Origin: UBA11740 sp035635855 | Lineage (GTDB): Bacteria; Acidobacteriota; Blastocatellia; Pyrinomonadales; Pyrinomonadaceae | NCBI GenBank assembly: GCA_035635855.1 | Contig: DASQAF010000003.1 | Location: 62,001-126,000 of the forward strand | DNA: 64,000 nt | Direction: 5' to 3' | In this document: positions 1 through 9,736 of the stretch, piece by piece | How positions within the stretch are numbered: position 1 is the stretch's first letter | How the letters are laid out: the number at the start of each line of letters is the position of its first letter | Program-made: the position numbers and the translations under genes | The notes under the pieces: model-generated | The model's database searches: none | What the model saw: the letters and a program-made list of their open reading frames with translations, nothing else | Told to the model about the DNA's origin: nothing

Positions 1-490
1 TTTGCCAGAGGCGTGGGTCGTGCACGTCGCGCTCTTCCGGAGCGACATTAAAGTCGCCACAAAGCAGCACCGGCGTCGCCGGGTCATAGTTCTGATCGAG
101 AAACTCGCGCAGCCGCTTCATCCATCCCAGCTTGAACTGATATTTTTCTGAACCGACCATCTGTCCGTTGGGAATATAAACATTGACGACGCGGACGCCG
201 GCAATATCTGCTGCGACCAGACGAGCATGGCTCGAGGCATCGTCCTCTGGATACCCACGAACCACATTGCCGCAGCTCCCGCGAGAGAGAATCGCGACGC
301 CGTTGTAACTCTGCTGGCCAAAGATGACGCACTCATAGCCGACGGCCTTAAGTTCAAGCAGCGGGAATTTTTCGTCGGCACACTTACTTTCCTGGATGCA
401 GAGCACGTCGGGCTGCGCCGTTTCAAGCCAGCGAGTGACATGCGGCAAGCGGGCGGCGATCGAGTTGACGTTCCAGGTAGCGATTTTCAT
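1..490 (-). CDS. xthA: Exodeoxyribonuclease III, C-terminus cut by window edge
   Basis: The gene runs off the left edge; 163 residues of an enzyme usually about 255-270 long are visible. The product is an exonuclease III/AP endonuclease of the EEP fold, acting on abasic sites and 3' ends in base excision repair. Seen: start MKIATWNVNSI with the conserved Asn of WNVN, metal-binding Glu in CIQESK, and CGDFNVAP near the visible end. The ATG is at 490, where family homology begins. A palindromic repeat of the cacagag family lies directly upstream. Assignment is secure; the catalytic C-terminal His is outside the window. Confidence 0.95.
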   Translation of the reverse strand, partial: MKIATWNVNSIAARLPHVTRWLETAQPDVLCIQESKCADEKFPLLELKAVGYECVIFGQQSYNGVAILSRGSCGNVVRGYPEDDASSHARLVAADIAGVRVVNVYIPNGQMVGSEKYQFKLGWMKRLREFLDQNYDPATPVLLCGDFNVAPEERDVHDPRLWQ

Positions 491-494
491 ATCC

Positions 495-598
495 CAACAA
501 TTTGCCACGGAGGCACAGAGACACAGAGATTAGAACAAAAAGCGTATCTCAGGTTTGTTGAGTCTTATCTCGGTGTCTCGGCGCCTCTGTGGCAGTGT
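495..598. repeat. Imperfect palindrome, cacagag family
   Basis: Arms at about 504-528 (gccacggaggcacagag...) and 569-593 (ctcggtgtctcggcgcctctgtggc) are near-complementary and fill the spacer between xthA and the M20 peptidase gene. A related element lies at 49950-50037. It could form a long hairpin in RNA; function unknown. Confidence 0.75.
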
Positions 599-599
599 T

Positions 600-1769
600 T
601 CACAACGTCGCAATCAGCCCCGACAATACGGCGCCCTGCCGCGCAATGTTATCGATAACAATGTGTTCATGCGCCGCATGCGCCCCATCGCCTTCAATGC
701 CTAATCCGTCGAGCACGGGCACGCCCAACGAGCCCACAAAATTTCCGTCGGAAGCTCCGCCGACGCTCGCTTCACCCAGGTCGAAATCAAGCAACGACGC
801 AAGTTCGCGAGCGCGTTTATAAAGCGAGGCAACGAGGGCAGTGCGTTCCAGCGGTGGGCGATTGATGCCGCCGCCAATGGTAAGCTGCGCACGCTCGTCA
901 AAGGGCTTTAGATTTACAATGGCACTCTCAATTCTGCCCGCTTCAACGGCTGAGCTGAAACGCACGTCGATCTCAGCCTCGGCTTCGTCCGGAACTACAT
1001 TTGAATGGGTGCCACCGTGCGCGACCGTTACCATCACCGTGGTTCCGGTCGCCGGATCGTTCAGATTGTGCAGCCGTATTGTCTGACGCGCGAGTTCCAG
1101 CACGGCGCTGACGCCTTTCTCCGGTTCGAGACCAGCATGGGCCGCGCGGCCGTGGACTTTGATCGTGAACATGCCAGTTCCCTTCCTCGCGGTTTTGACC
1201 CGGCCGCCGCTCGCCGGTGGTTCCAACACGAGAACTGCTCGGGCATTCTTTGCTTCTTCTTCGACCAACGGACGGCCGCTGGGACTGCCGCTCTCTTCGT
1301 CACAAGTCAAAAGGATTGTCACGGGTGATTGCGGGCACGCTTCAGTTGCCTCGCAGGCGCGCAAAGCTTCCAGCGCCAGCGCCAGGTTGGCTTTCATATC
1401 AAAAATTCCCGGACCATAAATTCGATTCCCCTCGGCGCGCCACGGCCGCTCTTTGACCGCGCCGCGTGGATGAACGGTATCGGTGTGACCGAGAATTACA
1501 ATCGGCGCCGCCTCATTCTCTCCAGCGAAGGCGCGAATCCGCACGTGTTCGCCAAAATCCTCACTCGTGATTCGCTCAACCGAATTGACGGCGCCAATAC
1601 TGCCGGCGGCGCTGGCCAGCAGAGACACGACGGCACTACTGCCGTCCTTATCGCCCGAGGGCGATTCGGTTTCAACCAGAGCACAAGTCAGTGCCAGCAA
1701 CTCGTGCTGGCGCGCGACGAAGTGTTCGCGCAACGCAACCAGTGTTTCTTTTGTCATTTGGTTCGGCAT
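600..1769 (-). CDS. M20 family metallopeptidase (carboxypeptidase G2/ArgE-like)
   Basis: This 389-residue di-zinc hydrolase removes an N-acyl or C-terminal amino-acid group from small substrates. Seen: zinc-ligand motifs GHTDTVHP, GIFDMKANL, CDEESGSPSG (general base and bridging Glu), a Glu in VLEPP, and a C-terminal GAHAAHEH histidine; the central dimerisation domain carries HGRAAHAGLEPEKG. No signal peptide, so cytosolic. It starts 7 bp after the enolase-superfamily gene (1777-2889), and the two are surely co-transcribed. In Geobacillus-type pathways an N-succinylamino-acid racemase is paired with an M20 desuccinylase, so that substrate is a reasonable inference; glutamate carboxypeptidase is the alternative. 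Confidence 0.9.
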   Translation of the reverse strand: MPNQMTKETLVALREHFVARQHELLALTCALVETESPSGDKDGSSAVVSLLASAAGSIGAVNSVERITSEDFGEHVRIRAFAGENEAAPIVILGHTDTVHPRGAVKERPWRAEGNRIYGPGIFDMKANLALALEALRACEATEACPQSPVTILLTCDEESGSPSGRPLVEEEAKNARAVLVLEPPASGGRVKTARKGTGMFTIKVHGRAAHAGLEPEKGVSAVLELARQTIRLHNLNDPATGTTVMVTVAHGGTHSNVVPDEAEAEIDVRFSSAVEAGRIESAIVNLKPFDERAQLTIGGGINRPPLERTALVASLYKRARELASLLDFDLGEASVGGASDGNFVGSLGVPVLDGLGIEGDGAHAAHEHIVIDNIARQGAVLSGLIATL

Positions 1770-1776
1770 GTTCAGG

Positions 1777-2889
1777 TTAACCTTCGACTCGCTCTCGTCT
1801 TACGGTCAAACGATCAATTCGCTCGCGATTGACCTCAAATCCAATTCCAGGTTTGTCGGGCGCCGCAATAGTGCCGCGCGCACTGACGGTCACCGCGGGC
1901 GCGATGATGTCTTCTTCCCAATATCGCGCGCTGGCGGAAACATCGCCGGGCAGGGTGAACCCGGGTAACGTGGCCATGGCTATGTTATGAGCGCGTCCGA
2001 TGCCGGATTCCAACATGCCACCGCACCAGACGGGTATACCGCCCTCTCGACATATTTGTTCGAGGCGTTTGGCCTGGCTGTGACCACCAACCCGTCCGAG
2101 TTTGACGTTAATGATCCGGCATGCGCCGAGCTCGATCGCGTGCTTTGCGTCCTCAGCGGTGCGCACTGACTCGTCCAGGCACACAGCCGTTTTGATCTGT
2201 TTCTGCAATTCGGCGTGATCAAAGATATCATCGTGCGCTAAGGGCTGCTCGATCATCATCAGTCTGAATTCGTCGAGTCCTTTGAAAAGCCGTACATCAG
2301 ACAGCGTGTAAGCCGAATTAGCATCTCCCATCAAGAGAATTTCAGGAAAGCGTTCACGCACTCGCCGCACGATATCGAGGTCCCAGCCGGGTTTGATCTT
2401 GATCTTGATACGTTGGTACCCGTCAGATAACTCCTTTTCGATCTTCTCAAGCAGCGCCGCTGGAGAATCCTGAATGCCAATCGATACACCGCAGGGAATC
2501 TCTTTATTGACACCGCCAAGATGTTTCCACAGCGGCAAGCCTTCCCGTTTCGCTTCCAGGTCCCAACACGCATTTTCAATCGCCGCCCTGGCCATGCGGT
2601 GGCCACGCACATTTTTCATCAGATCGTAAACGCCTGCAGCATTGTCGACTTCGCGACCAACAACCATCGGGGCTAGAAACTCCCGTAGCGTGGCCCAGGC
2701 CGTTTCCGTCCATTCTTCGGAATAAAAAGGCCCTTCGCCCGCCGTGCATTCGCCCCACCCCTCGGCGTCGTGGTCATCAATAACGCGGGCGAGGATAACG
2801 CGGCGTTCGGTAGTGCGGCCGAAGCTGGTTTCAAAAAAATGGATGAGCGGCAAGTGGATCTCTAGCAGTTCAATCGAAGAAATGATCAC
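1777..2889 (-). CDS. menC: o-Succinylbenzoate synthase / N-succinylamino-acid racemase
   Basis: A 370-residue enolase-superfamily protein of the muconate-lactonizing subgroup. Seen: lid-domain start, then KIKIKPGWD (catalytic KxK), metal ligands in GDANSAY, IEQPL and CLDES, and the opposing lysine in NVKLGRVGG, so the active site is complete. Family members make o-succinylbenzoate for menaquinone, racemise N-succinylamino acids, or do both. No other men gene is nearby and the neighbour is an M20 amidohydrolase, which favours the racemase role (inference). It starts with GTG at 2889, preceded by ccaggag about 10 nt upstream. Confidence 0.88.
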   Translation of the reverse strand: MIISSIELLEIHLPLIHFFETSFGRTTERRVILARVIDDHDAEGWGECTAGEGPFYSEEWTETAWATLREFLAPMVVGREVDNAAGVYDLMKNVRGHRMARAAIENACWDLEAKREGLPLWKHLGGVNKEIPCGVSIGIQDSPAALLEKIEKELSDGYQRIKIKIKPGWDLDIVRRVRERFPEILLMGDANSAYTLSDVRLFKGLDEFRLMMIEQPLAHDDIFDHAELQKQIKTAVCLDESVRTAEDAKHAIELGACRIINVKLGRVGGHSQAKRLEQICREGGIPVWCGGMLESGIGRAHNIAMATLPGFTLPGDVSASARYWEEDIIAPAVTVSARGTIAAPDKPGIGFEVNRERIDRLTVRRERVEG

Positions 2890-3269
2890 GAAATGGTCGC
2901 TCCTGGAATCCGGTGAAACTCATTATGCCTTTTGCTGTGAGGGTTTGTCAGCCGAGCCCATACCAGGGTTTCGACTTCACTACCCGCACCCGCGTGACCG
3001 TCGGAGGGCGCGTATCCGACCTTCAAAAGTATTTCACCGTCAAACCCGCCAACCGTCACCGCCCGAGCCCTGCAAAAAAATGGCTAAGTTAACTTCGTTT
3101 TCATTTGACCTGCGCAATTTTTTTCACTAGACTCGCCATCTTCCTTTGGGAGACCTGTTTGGCAAGTTTGCAAGAATCTTGCTTCGGAGCTAATTTCACC
3201 TTTGCCCGGTCGAATTGCTCTCCACGAAACAACCGAACGCCCTAAGTCAGCACCACGAGAGGAACTCTA
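2890..3269. other. Divergent intergenic region
   Basis: A 380-bp gap between the menC-type operon (minus) and the large secreted protein (plus). Apart from the sigma-70-like promoter listed at 3105-3133 I see no gene or clear repeat. Confidence 0.6.
3105..3133 (+). promoter_or_regulatory. Sigma-70-like promoter for the secreted repeat protein
   Basis: TTGACC at 3105-3110, a 17-bp spacer and TAGACT at 3128-3133 match the -35/-10 pattern. It would start RNA near 3140 and leave a leader of about 130 nt before the ATG at 3270. Confidence 0.55.
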
Positions 3270-6200
3270 ATGTCTAAATCCACCCCCCGGTCCGCCTCAA
3301 AGTCCCTTTTCATTCCGTTAATAGGCGCCGCACTTTCAGCCATTTTTGCGATGGCGCTAGCAGTATATCCTGTGGGTTCGGTGCGGGCAGTCTCCACTGG
3401 CAATGTTAGACAGGTCCATGACAGCGCGGGTAATTCTGGCACAATCGTTAAGAACAATTTCATCGAGCCGCTTAATCTCTTCAACCCGCCGGTGCCCGAC
3501 GTGCTTGCCGCGTGGAGTTTTGAGGGCGTAACGACATCGACTACGGCCGGTACGACGCCAGTGATTACTGTCGGTTCTGCTGCTGCTGATTCAGGAGTTC
3601 TAACCGCCGGTTCTTCTTTCACCGGATTACACGCGAGTTCATCAACTGTTTGGAGTACTCCTGCCGGGAATGGTTCTGTAAAATCAGTTTCTTCTAACAA
3701 TTGGGCGGTCGGGGATTATTATCAATTTTCGTTCAGTACGTCAGGGTATAGCGGACTCAGCTTTACCTGGGATCAAACGGGTAGTGCGACCGGCCCCAGG
3801 GATTTTAAGGTTCAATACAGTACGAACGGCACCACTTTTACTAATGCTTCAGGTACAAATAGTACGTATGCTGTTACGGCCCAAACTTGGTCCTCTAGCG
3901 GCAGCCCCCAGGCCGCATCAAGAAGAACACTTGATCTCAGTAGTGTTTCGGCTTTAGAGAACCAAACCACTGTCTACATCAGGCTCGTTGATACCTCCAC
4001 CACGTCCATTGGTTCAGGAACTGTTGCGACGGCAGGTACTGGCAGGGTCGATAACCTTACTGTAAACGGTACATCTACGGCAGGAACACCAACACCGACC
4101 CCATCGCCATCTCCATCGCCGTCACCTTCGCCTTCTCCATCGCCATCACCAACAGCGACACCCGGAACCCCGGGAAGCGTCGTTATCAGTCAGGTCTATG
4201 GCGGCGCCGGATGCGGAACTCCGGGTTGTTCGACTTATAAAAACGATTACATTGAGATCTTCAATCGGAGCTCTTCACCAGTGTCTTTGAATGGCTGGTC
4301 CGTGCAGTACGCCTCGGCCACCGGAACAGGATCGTGGACGGTTACAAACCTGACCGGCGTCTCGCTTCAGCCTGGCCAATACTATCTGGTTCAGGAGGGC
4401 GGTAATGCGAACGGAGTTAATAACCTTCCCGCCGCTGACGTCTCAGACAACACGGCCATGGCCGCCGGCGCAGGCAAGGTCCTCGTTGCGAGCACCACCA
4501 CCGCATTCAGCGGCCAGTGCCCATCGGGCGCGAACCTTATTGATCTAGTCGGCTATGGCTCAACGGCCAATTGTTCGGAAACCAGTCCCGCGCCGGCGCC
4601 CAGCACCACTACAGCCGATCTGCGCGCTGGTGACGGTTGCACCGATACAGACAACAACTCGGCCGACTTTACTGCCGGCGTCCCAAATCCGCGCAATACC
4701 GCGTCGCCTAGAAATAAATGTTTTGGACCAGTCATTCCTACATGCCCCGGCTCCCTGAGCACAATTCAGGGCAACGCCACATCTACGAGTGTAAGTGCCA
4801 CTGACGGTGACGGCACGGTAATCAGCGCCGTTATTACGAGTTCCGCGGTGCCGGGAATTACGCTCGACAGCTTCACGCCTGCGGCTGGCGTAGGTGGGAC
4901 AGCAACGGCAACTCTCAATGTTGCGAACACCACCGCTGTCGGAACTTATAGTGTCACGATTCAATATTCGAATAACGACTCGCCCACGCCGCAGACTGCT
5001 TCATGCACGGTGGTCGTCAATGTCTATCCACAACCAGCGCCGTTCTCTAGTGCGATCAAGATTAGCCAGGTCTATGGTGGCGGTGGTAACTCAGGTTCGA
5101 CTTACAAGAACGACTTCATTGAACTCTACAACACGAGCACGATGCCCGTGGATATCTCGGGCTGGTCGGTCCAATTTACGGGTCCGACCGCTGCGTTTGC
5201 GGCCCAGACCACAACAACATCGCCAACGCCTTTGACGACGGTTATTCCCGCTGGATCGATCATCCAGCCGGGTCACTATTTCCTGATCCAGGAGTCGCAA
5301 GGCGCGGGTGGCACAACCACTAATCCACCAGCGGATCTAACGGGCGGCATTTTAGTCGGTTCAACCGCAGGCAAGATTGCGCTGGTCGCCAGCTCAAACG
5401 TACTCAGTGGCGGAACTGCGGGCAATTGTCCGACCGATCCCCTAATCGTCGATTTTATCGGCTACGGCATCAGCCCTACCACCGCCACCTGCTCTGAGAC
5501 TTCGCCGACAGTCACGCTTACCAATACAACCGCGGCGATTAGAAAGAACAATGGCTGCACGGATACGAACAACAACTCAAACGACTTTTTGATCGACGGG
5601 CCGATTCCGCGCAACAGCTCGATTGCTAATCAGTGTGGCGGCGATCCAAACCAACCTTCAGGGATAGGCATCGCCACACCGGATTACCTGCTTCCATCCA
5701 GTAACACTCTACTAACGGTTAAGGTAACTCCGGCGACGACGCCACCAAGCACCGGCATTTCTGTCAACGCTGATCTAAGCAGCATCGGTGGAGCGGCGTC
5801 ACAGCAGTTCTATGACGACGCAACCCATGGCGACCAGGTGGCCGGCGACCACGTCTATTCCTTCCTGCAGACGATAGGACCGTTCATCTCAACCGGGGTT
5901 AAGAACATCGTAGCGAACATTGCCGACGCTGAGACGCGTTCGGCCATGGCTTCGATCACGATCACGGTGCAGAGTCCTACCTGTGGCGTGGAGCGTTGGT
6001 CAGTCAAAACGGGCGGTGATCCTGATGCCGTTAGCGTGGATCTGAACAACGTCGTACACACCACGATCGCTAATCTACGGACTCTTACGCCTCCTTCGAC
6101 GCCTCCTGACAATGCTCGGTTTGGGCCGGCTGAATACACGGTCTATGAAGTCACGGCGACGATGACCTTGTACAAACTCGAGGGTGACGTTGACTACCAT

Positions 6201-9002
6201 ATCGTGCTCCAGGACGAAAACGGGGCAACTCTGATAAGCGAAATCCCCTGTCCGTGCTGCGTCGCATTATCAAGTCCCTTCACGGCAGCAATAACCAGCG
6301 CTCGACACAAGTTCGATGCGCGCTTTACCGCCACAACATCCTTCCCCCTCCCCCCGGTGAGCGTCCCGGTTCGGGTTACTGGGGTTGGCTTCTTTGACTT
6401 TATTCATGGACAGACAGGTGTGGCGCCAAACGGCATCGAACTGCATCCAGTGCTTGATATCGTCTTCCTTGAAAGCACCACGACAAGCCTCGCTTCGAGT
6501 GCTAATCCATCGCAGTTCGGACAATCCGTGCAGATCACGGCAACCGTAACCAGTGCGGGACCCGTCCCAACCGGGAACGTCACGTTCAGCGATGGCGCAA
6601 CTGTAATCTCCAGCAGCGCCCTCAACGGGAGCGGACAAGCATCGTTTACGACCAACTCGTTCTCGGTTGGCTCGCATTCGATCACCGCCTCCTATCCAGG
6701 TGACGGCTATTCGCAGCCCAGTACCTCGACGGTGCTAACGCAAGTGGTAAACAAGGCGGACCAGTTCATCACGTTTGGCGCTCTGCCTGACAAGACATAT
6801 GGGGATCCTCCTTTCACTGTGCGCGCCACGGGAGGCGGATCAGGCAATCCGGTTACCTTCGGCGCCAGTGGAAACTGCACCTCGAGCGGCACAAACGGCA
6901 GCACGATTACGATCACAGGAGCCGGTTCCTGCACCGTGACGGCATCGCAAGCAGGCGACGGCAACTACAACCCTGCGCCCGACGTCGGTCAATCATTCGC
7001 AATTGCGAAAGCCGATCAGACGATCTCTTTCGCAGCCTTACCCGATAAGACGTACGGCGATCCTCCGTTCACGGTTAGCGCCACGGGCGGTGGCTCGGGC
7101 AATCCGGTCACCTTCGGCGCCAGTGGAAACTGCACGTCGAGTGGCACGAACGGCAGCACGATCACGATCACTGGAGGCGGCGCCTGCACGGTGACGGCCT
7201 CGCAGGCTGGCAATGGGAATTACAACGCCGCACCGGATGTTCCTCGGGGCTTTACGATTAATGCGGCGGCAGCCAACATCACGGTCAACGGCTACTCTGG
7301 CGTCTATGACGGGAACGCTCATGGCGCCAGTGGCTCAGCGACTGGTATCCATGGTGAAGACCTGTCCAGTCTGCTTAACCTCGGCGCGTCATTCACCGAC
7401 GTTCCCGGCGGTACTGCACATTGGACGTTTACCGGCAACTCTAATTACGCGCCGGCAAGTGGCGATACGACGATCGCGATCGGTAAAGCATCAACAACGA
7501 CCATGGTGAGCTGCCCCGCGAGTGAAACCTACACGGGCGCGCCGATCACTCCTTGCTCGGTAACGGTCACGGGCGTGAACCTGAGCCTGACGCCGGCTGC
7601 AAGCTACGCGAACAACACCAACGCGGGCACGGCCACCGCGAGCTATACATATGCCGGTGACCCAAACCACGACGGCAGCAGTGACTCGAAGAATTTCGAG
7701 ATCGCCAAAGCCAACGCGACCATCAACGTCACGCCCTACAACGTGCCATACGATGGCAACCAGCACACGGCGACGGGCACGGCGACGGGTGTCAATGGCC
7801 AGAGCCTGAGCGGTCTGGACTTGAGCGGGACGACGCACACGAATGCCGGCACTTACAACGGTGACGGCTGGACCTTCACCGATGTCGCCGGCAATTACAA
7901 CAACACAAGTGGCACGGTGAACGACAGCATTTCCCAGGCCAGCGCCAACATCACGGTCAGCGGCTACTCGGGTGTCTATGACGGAAACGCCCATGGCGCG
8001 ACTGGCTCGGCTACAGGCGTAACCGGTGAAGACCTGACAAGTCTGCTTAACCTCGGGGCGTCATTCACGAACGTCCCGGGCGGCACTGCGCACTGGACCT
8101 TCGCCGGCAACACCAACTACGCGCCGGCCAGCGGTGATGCGACGATCACGATCACCAAGGCGACGCCGACAATCACCTGGAACAATCCGGCGGACATCGT
8201 TTACGGTACGTTGTTGAGTTCCACTCAACTCAACGCGACCGCAAACGTGCCGGGGACGTTCGGCTACACACCTCCCGCGGGCACATTGCTCAACGCTGGG
8301 CCGGCTCAGCCACTTCTCGCTAGTTTCACGCCCACCGACACCACGAACTACAACCCGACGAGCAAGAATGTGCAGATTAATGTGTTGAAGGCGACGCCCG
8401 CGTTCAGCAATCTGAGTTCTCCGTTCATAACTTACGGTACGGCCTCGACGAGCCTGTCGGGCAAGATCAGCTTCGGCGCTTTGATTCCCACCAGCAACGT
8501 AGCGATAACCCTTAATGGCGTAACTCAGAATGCTGCGATTCAAGCTGGCGGTAACTTCTCTTCCGCATTCGCTACCGGTTCTCTGGCACCCGCGGCATAC
8601 AGCATTGCTTACAGCTATGCGGGTGATGGTAATTTCAACTCTGCGAATGGTTCCGGAACGCTCACAGTCGGATACGGTATCGTGGCGTTGTACGACCAAA
8701 CGAAAGTACGTCAGAGCGGAAGCACGATTCCGATCAAGTTGGAAATCGTCGGCGCCAATGGCAATAACCTGTCTTCAGCCGGCACAGTTGTAACCGCGGT
8801 CGGTATTTCGTTGGTGTCGACGACTGTTTACGGACCGGTTGAGGACTCAGGCAATTCGAATCCTGACAATAACTTTAGGTTCACTGGGGACAGTTACACC
8901 TACAACCTGAAAACCACCGGCATGGCAACCGGGGTTTATAATCTGTACTTCACAGTCGGCACTGATCCCACGCTGCACACCGTGCAGTTTCAGATAAAGT
9001 GA
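3270..9002 (+). CDS. Giant secreted protein: lamin-tail, Ig-like, MBG repeats, PxKF end
   Basis: A 1910-residue exported protein. Residues 1-40 form a signal peptide (basic start, hydrophobic core, cut near SVRA). An early beta-rich domain is followed by a Thr-Pro/Ser-Pro linker at about 274-298. Two lamin-tail (LTD) domains follow, at about 303-480 and 593-790, each opening with ISQVYGG and YKND(Y/F)IE. Next come a segment like choice-of-anchor X (DQVAGDHVYSF), a domain starting CGVERWSVKTGG at about 905, an Ig-like domain near 1072-1160, several MBG-type repeats to about 1700, and a C-terminal PxKF-like domain (QSGSTIPIKL). LTDs in secreted bacterial proteins often accompany surface or nuclease proteins; no catalytic domain is seen. 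Probably a surface or adhesive protein, function unproven. Confidence 0.9.
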   Translation: MSKSTPRSASKSLFIPLIGAALSAIFAMALAVYPVGSVRAVSTGNVRQVHDSAGNSGTIVKNNFIEPLNLFNPPVPDVLAAWSFEGVTTSTTAGTTPVITVGSAAADSGVLTAGSSFTGLHASSSTVWSTPAGNGSVKSVSSNNWAVGDYYQFSFSTSGYSGLSFTWDQTGSATGPRDFKVQYSTNGTTFTNASGTNSTYAVTAQTWSSSGSPQAASRRTLDLSSVSALENQTTVYIRLVDTSTTSIGSGTVATAGTGRVDNLTVNGTSTAGTPTPTPSPSPSPSPSPSPSPSPTATPGTPGSVVISQVYGGAGCGTPGCSTYKNDYIEIFNRSSSPVSLNGWSVQYASATGTGSWTVTNLTGVSLQPGQYYLVQEGGNANGVNNLPAADVSDNTAMAAGAGKVLVASTTTAFSGQCPSGANLIDLVGYGSTANCSETSPAPAPSTTTADLRAGDGCTDTDNNSADFTAGVPNPRNTASPRNKCFGPVIPTCPGSLSTIQGNATSTSVSATDGDGTVISAVITSSAVPGITLDSFTPAAGVGGTATATLNVANTTAVGTYSVTIQYSNNDSPTPQTASCTVVVNVYPQPAPFSSAIKISQVYGGGGNSGSTYKNDFIELYNTSTMPVDISGWSVQFTGPTAAFAAQTTTTSPTPLTTVIPAGSIIQPGHYFLIQESQGAGGTTTNPPADLTGGILVGSTAGKIALVASSNVLSGGTAGNCPTDPLIVDFIGYGISPTTATCSETSPTVTLTNTTAAIRKNNGCTDTNNNSNDFLIDGPIPRNSSIANQCGGDPNQPSGIGIATPDYLLPSSNTLLTVKVTPATTPPSTGISVNADLSSIGGAASQQFYDDATHGDQVAGDHVYSFLQTIGPFISTGVKNIVANIADAETRSAMASITITVQSPTCGVERWSVKTGGDPDAVSVDLNNVVHTTIANLRTLTPPSTPPDNARFGPAEYTVYEVTATMTLYKLEGDVDYHIVLQDENGATLISEIPCPCCVALSSPFTAAITSARHKFDARFTATTSFPLPPVSVPVRVTGVGFFDFIHGQTGVAPNGIELHPVLDIVFLESTTTSLASSANPSQFGQSVQITATVTSAGPVPTGNVTFSDGATVISSSALNGSGQASFTTNSFSVGSHSITASYPGDGYSQPSTSTVLTQVVNKADQFITFGALPDKTYGDPPFTVRATGGGSGNPVTFGASGNCTSSGTNGSTITITGAGSCTVTASQAGDGNYNPAPDVGQSFAIAKADQTISFAALPDKTYGDPPFTVSATGGGSGNPVTFGASGNCTSSGTNGSTITITGGGACTVTASQAGNGNYNAAPDVPRGFTINAAAANITVNGYSGVYDGNAHGASGSATGIHGEDLSSLLNLGASFTDVPGGTAHWTFTGNSNYAPASGDTTIAIGKASTTTMVSCPASETYTGAPITPCSVTVTGVNLSLTPAASYANNTNAGTATASYTYAGDPNHDGSSDSKNFEIAKANATINVTPYNVPYDGNQHTATGTATGVNGQSLSGLDLSGTTHTNAGTYNGDGWTFTDVAGNYNNTSGTVNDSISQASANITVSGYSGVYDGNAHGATGSATGVTGEDLTSLLNLGASFTNVPGGTAHWTFAGNTNYAPASGDATITITKATPTITWNNPADIVYGTLLSSTQLNATANVPGTFGYTPPAGTLLNAGPAQPLLASFTPTDTTNYNPTSKNVQINVLKATPAFSNLSSPFITYGTASTSLSGKISFGALIPTSNVAITLNGVTQNAAIQAGGNFSSAFATGSLAPAAYSIAYSYAGDGNFNSANGSGTLTVGYGIVALYDQTKVRQSGSTIPIKLEIVGANGNNLSSAGTVVTAVGISLVSTTVYGPVEDSGNSNPDNNFRFTGDSYTYNLKTTGMATGVYNLYFTVGTDPTLHTVQFQIK
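6757..7260 (+). repeat. Tandem 252-bp coding repeat (two MBG units)
   Basis: Two adjacent copies, starting near 6760 and 7012, encode nearly the same 84 residues (TFGALPDKTYGDPPF / SFAALPDKTYGDPPF and so on) with high DNA identity. A further related pair of about 70 residues lies near 7278 and 7948 (GYSGVYDGNAHG). They indicate recent duplication inside the gene. Confidence 0.85.
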
Positions 9003-9055
9003 TTCTTAGGTTTGCCGAACTGACGAAGAAGAGCAGCGAACCTTGAACTCTCCTA

Positions 9056-9090
9056 AAAAAAAGGCGGAGGCTGCATGCCCCCGCCTTTTT
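9056..9090. terminator. Bidirectional rho-independent terminator
   Basis: Stem aaaaaggcgg (9058-9067) pairs with ccgccttttt (9081-9090) across a 13-nt loop. It has T runs on both strands, as suits two convergent genes (the secreted protein and the small exported protein at 9116). Confidence 0.9.
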
Positions 9091-9115
9091 GCTTCGCCAG
9101 GAACTGACGCGGAAT

Positions 9116-9664
9116 CTAATGGCCGCATCTGGATTTAGTGCTCCCGATTGGTTCGCTCACATAGCTTATCTTCGTTACCATGTCCTTATTACCCACAGCG
9201 ATTGCGATCCCGCGCGCCCTATACTCCACGCTAACCAGTTGGCCGGTCGGCGATTCATAAATTGGTTCAGACTCTTCTTCATCCAGGCAGGAGTCAAAGG
9301 CATATCTTGTGACGATGTACCCGGCGCCAAAGTGTGCGATGGTTTGTTCTTTCGTTAGCCGGTCCGGATAAAAATTGATTCTGCTGATGACGCCCGTGCG
9401 ACTATCCGAGACCACAGTTGTCGGGCCGGGGAACTCGCCGACGCGTTCATAGTTTGTCCAGGTGACCTGTCGTTCTTCCTCGCCGGCCTGCGGCTTCGAG
9501 GTACGAGACCACTTAGGCTGGCCCCACTTTCGCACCATATCAGCGAGTTTTGATTTGCCTACCGTTATGCCGCGAAGGGTTGCCGGACGCCACTTAGGAG
9601 CGGGTTGAGGAGCGGAGAATGCCGCACTCGATAACAACAAAGAGAGTATCAAGAGGGATTTCAT
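9116..9664 (-). CDS. Small exported protein of unknown function
   Basis: 182 residues with a clear signal peptide (MKSLLILSLLLSSAAFS, cut near residue 19). The mature part carries GITVGKSKLADMVRKWGQP, a pattern resembling the small periplasmic SmpA/OmlA-like fold, and two cysteines in the last third (SCLDEEE and the C-terminal RCGH). I do not recognise a family. It lies 72 bp downstream of sufU on the same strand, so it may be read through from the suf operon, and ends at the bidirectional terminator. Likely periplasmic or surface-located; role unknown. Confidence 0.75.
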   Translation of the reverse strand: MKSLLILSLLLSSAAFSAPQPAPKWRPATLRGITVGKSKLADMVRKWGQPKWSRTSKPQAGEEERQVTWTNYERVGEFPGPTTVVSDSRTGVISRINFYPDRLTKEQTIAHFGAGYIVTRYAFDSCLDEEESEPIYESPTGQLVSVEYRARGIAIAVGNKDMVTKISYVSEPIGSTKSRCGH

Positions 9665-9736
9665 TTCAATTGGTAATGTTTGCAGGTCCGGAATCGGTTA
9701 GCGCCATTTCCATGGATAGAAGCGGTCAGACGGAAC

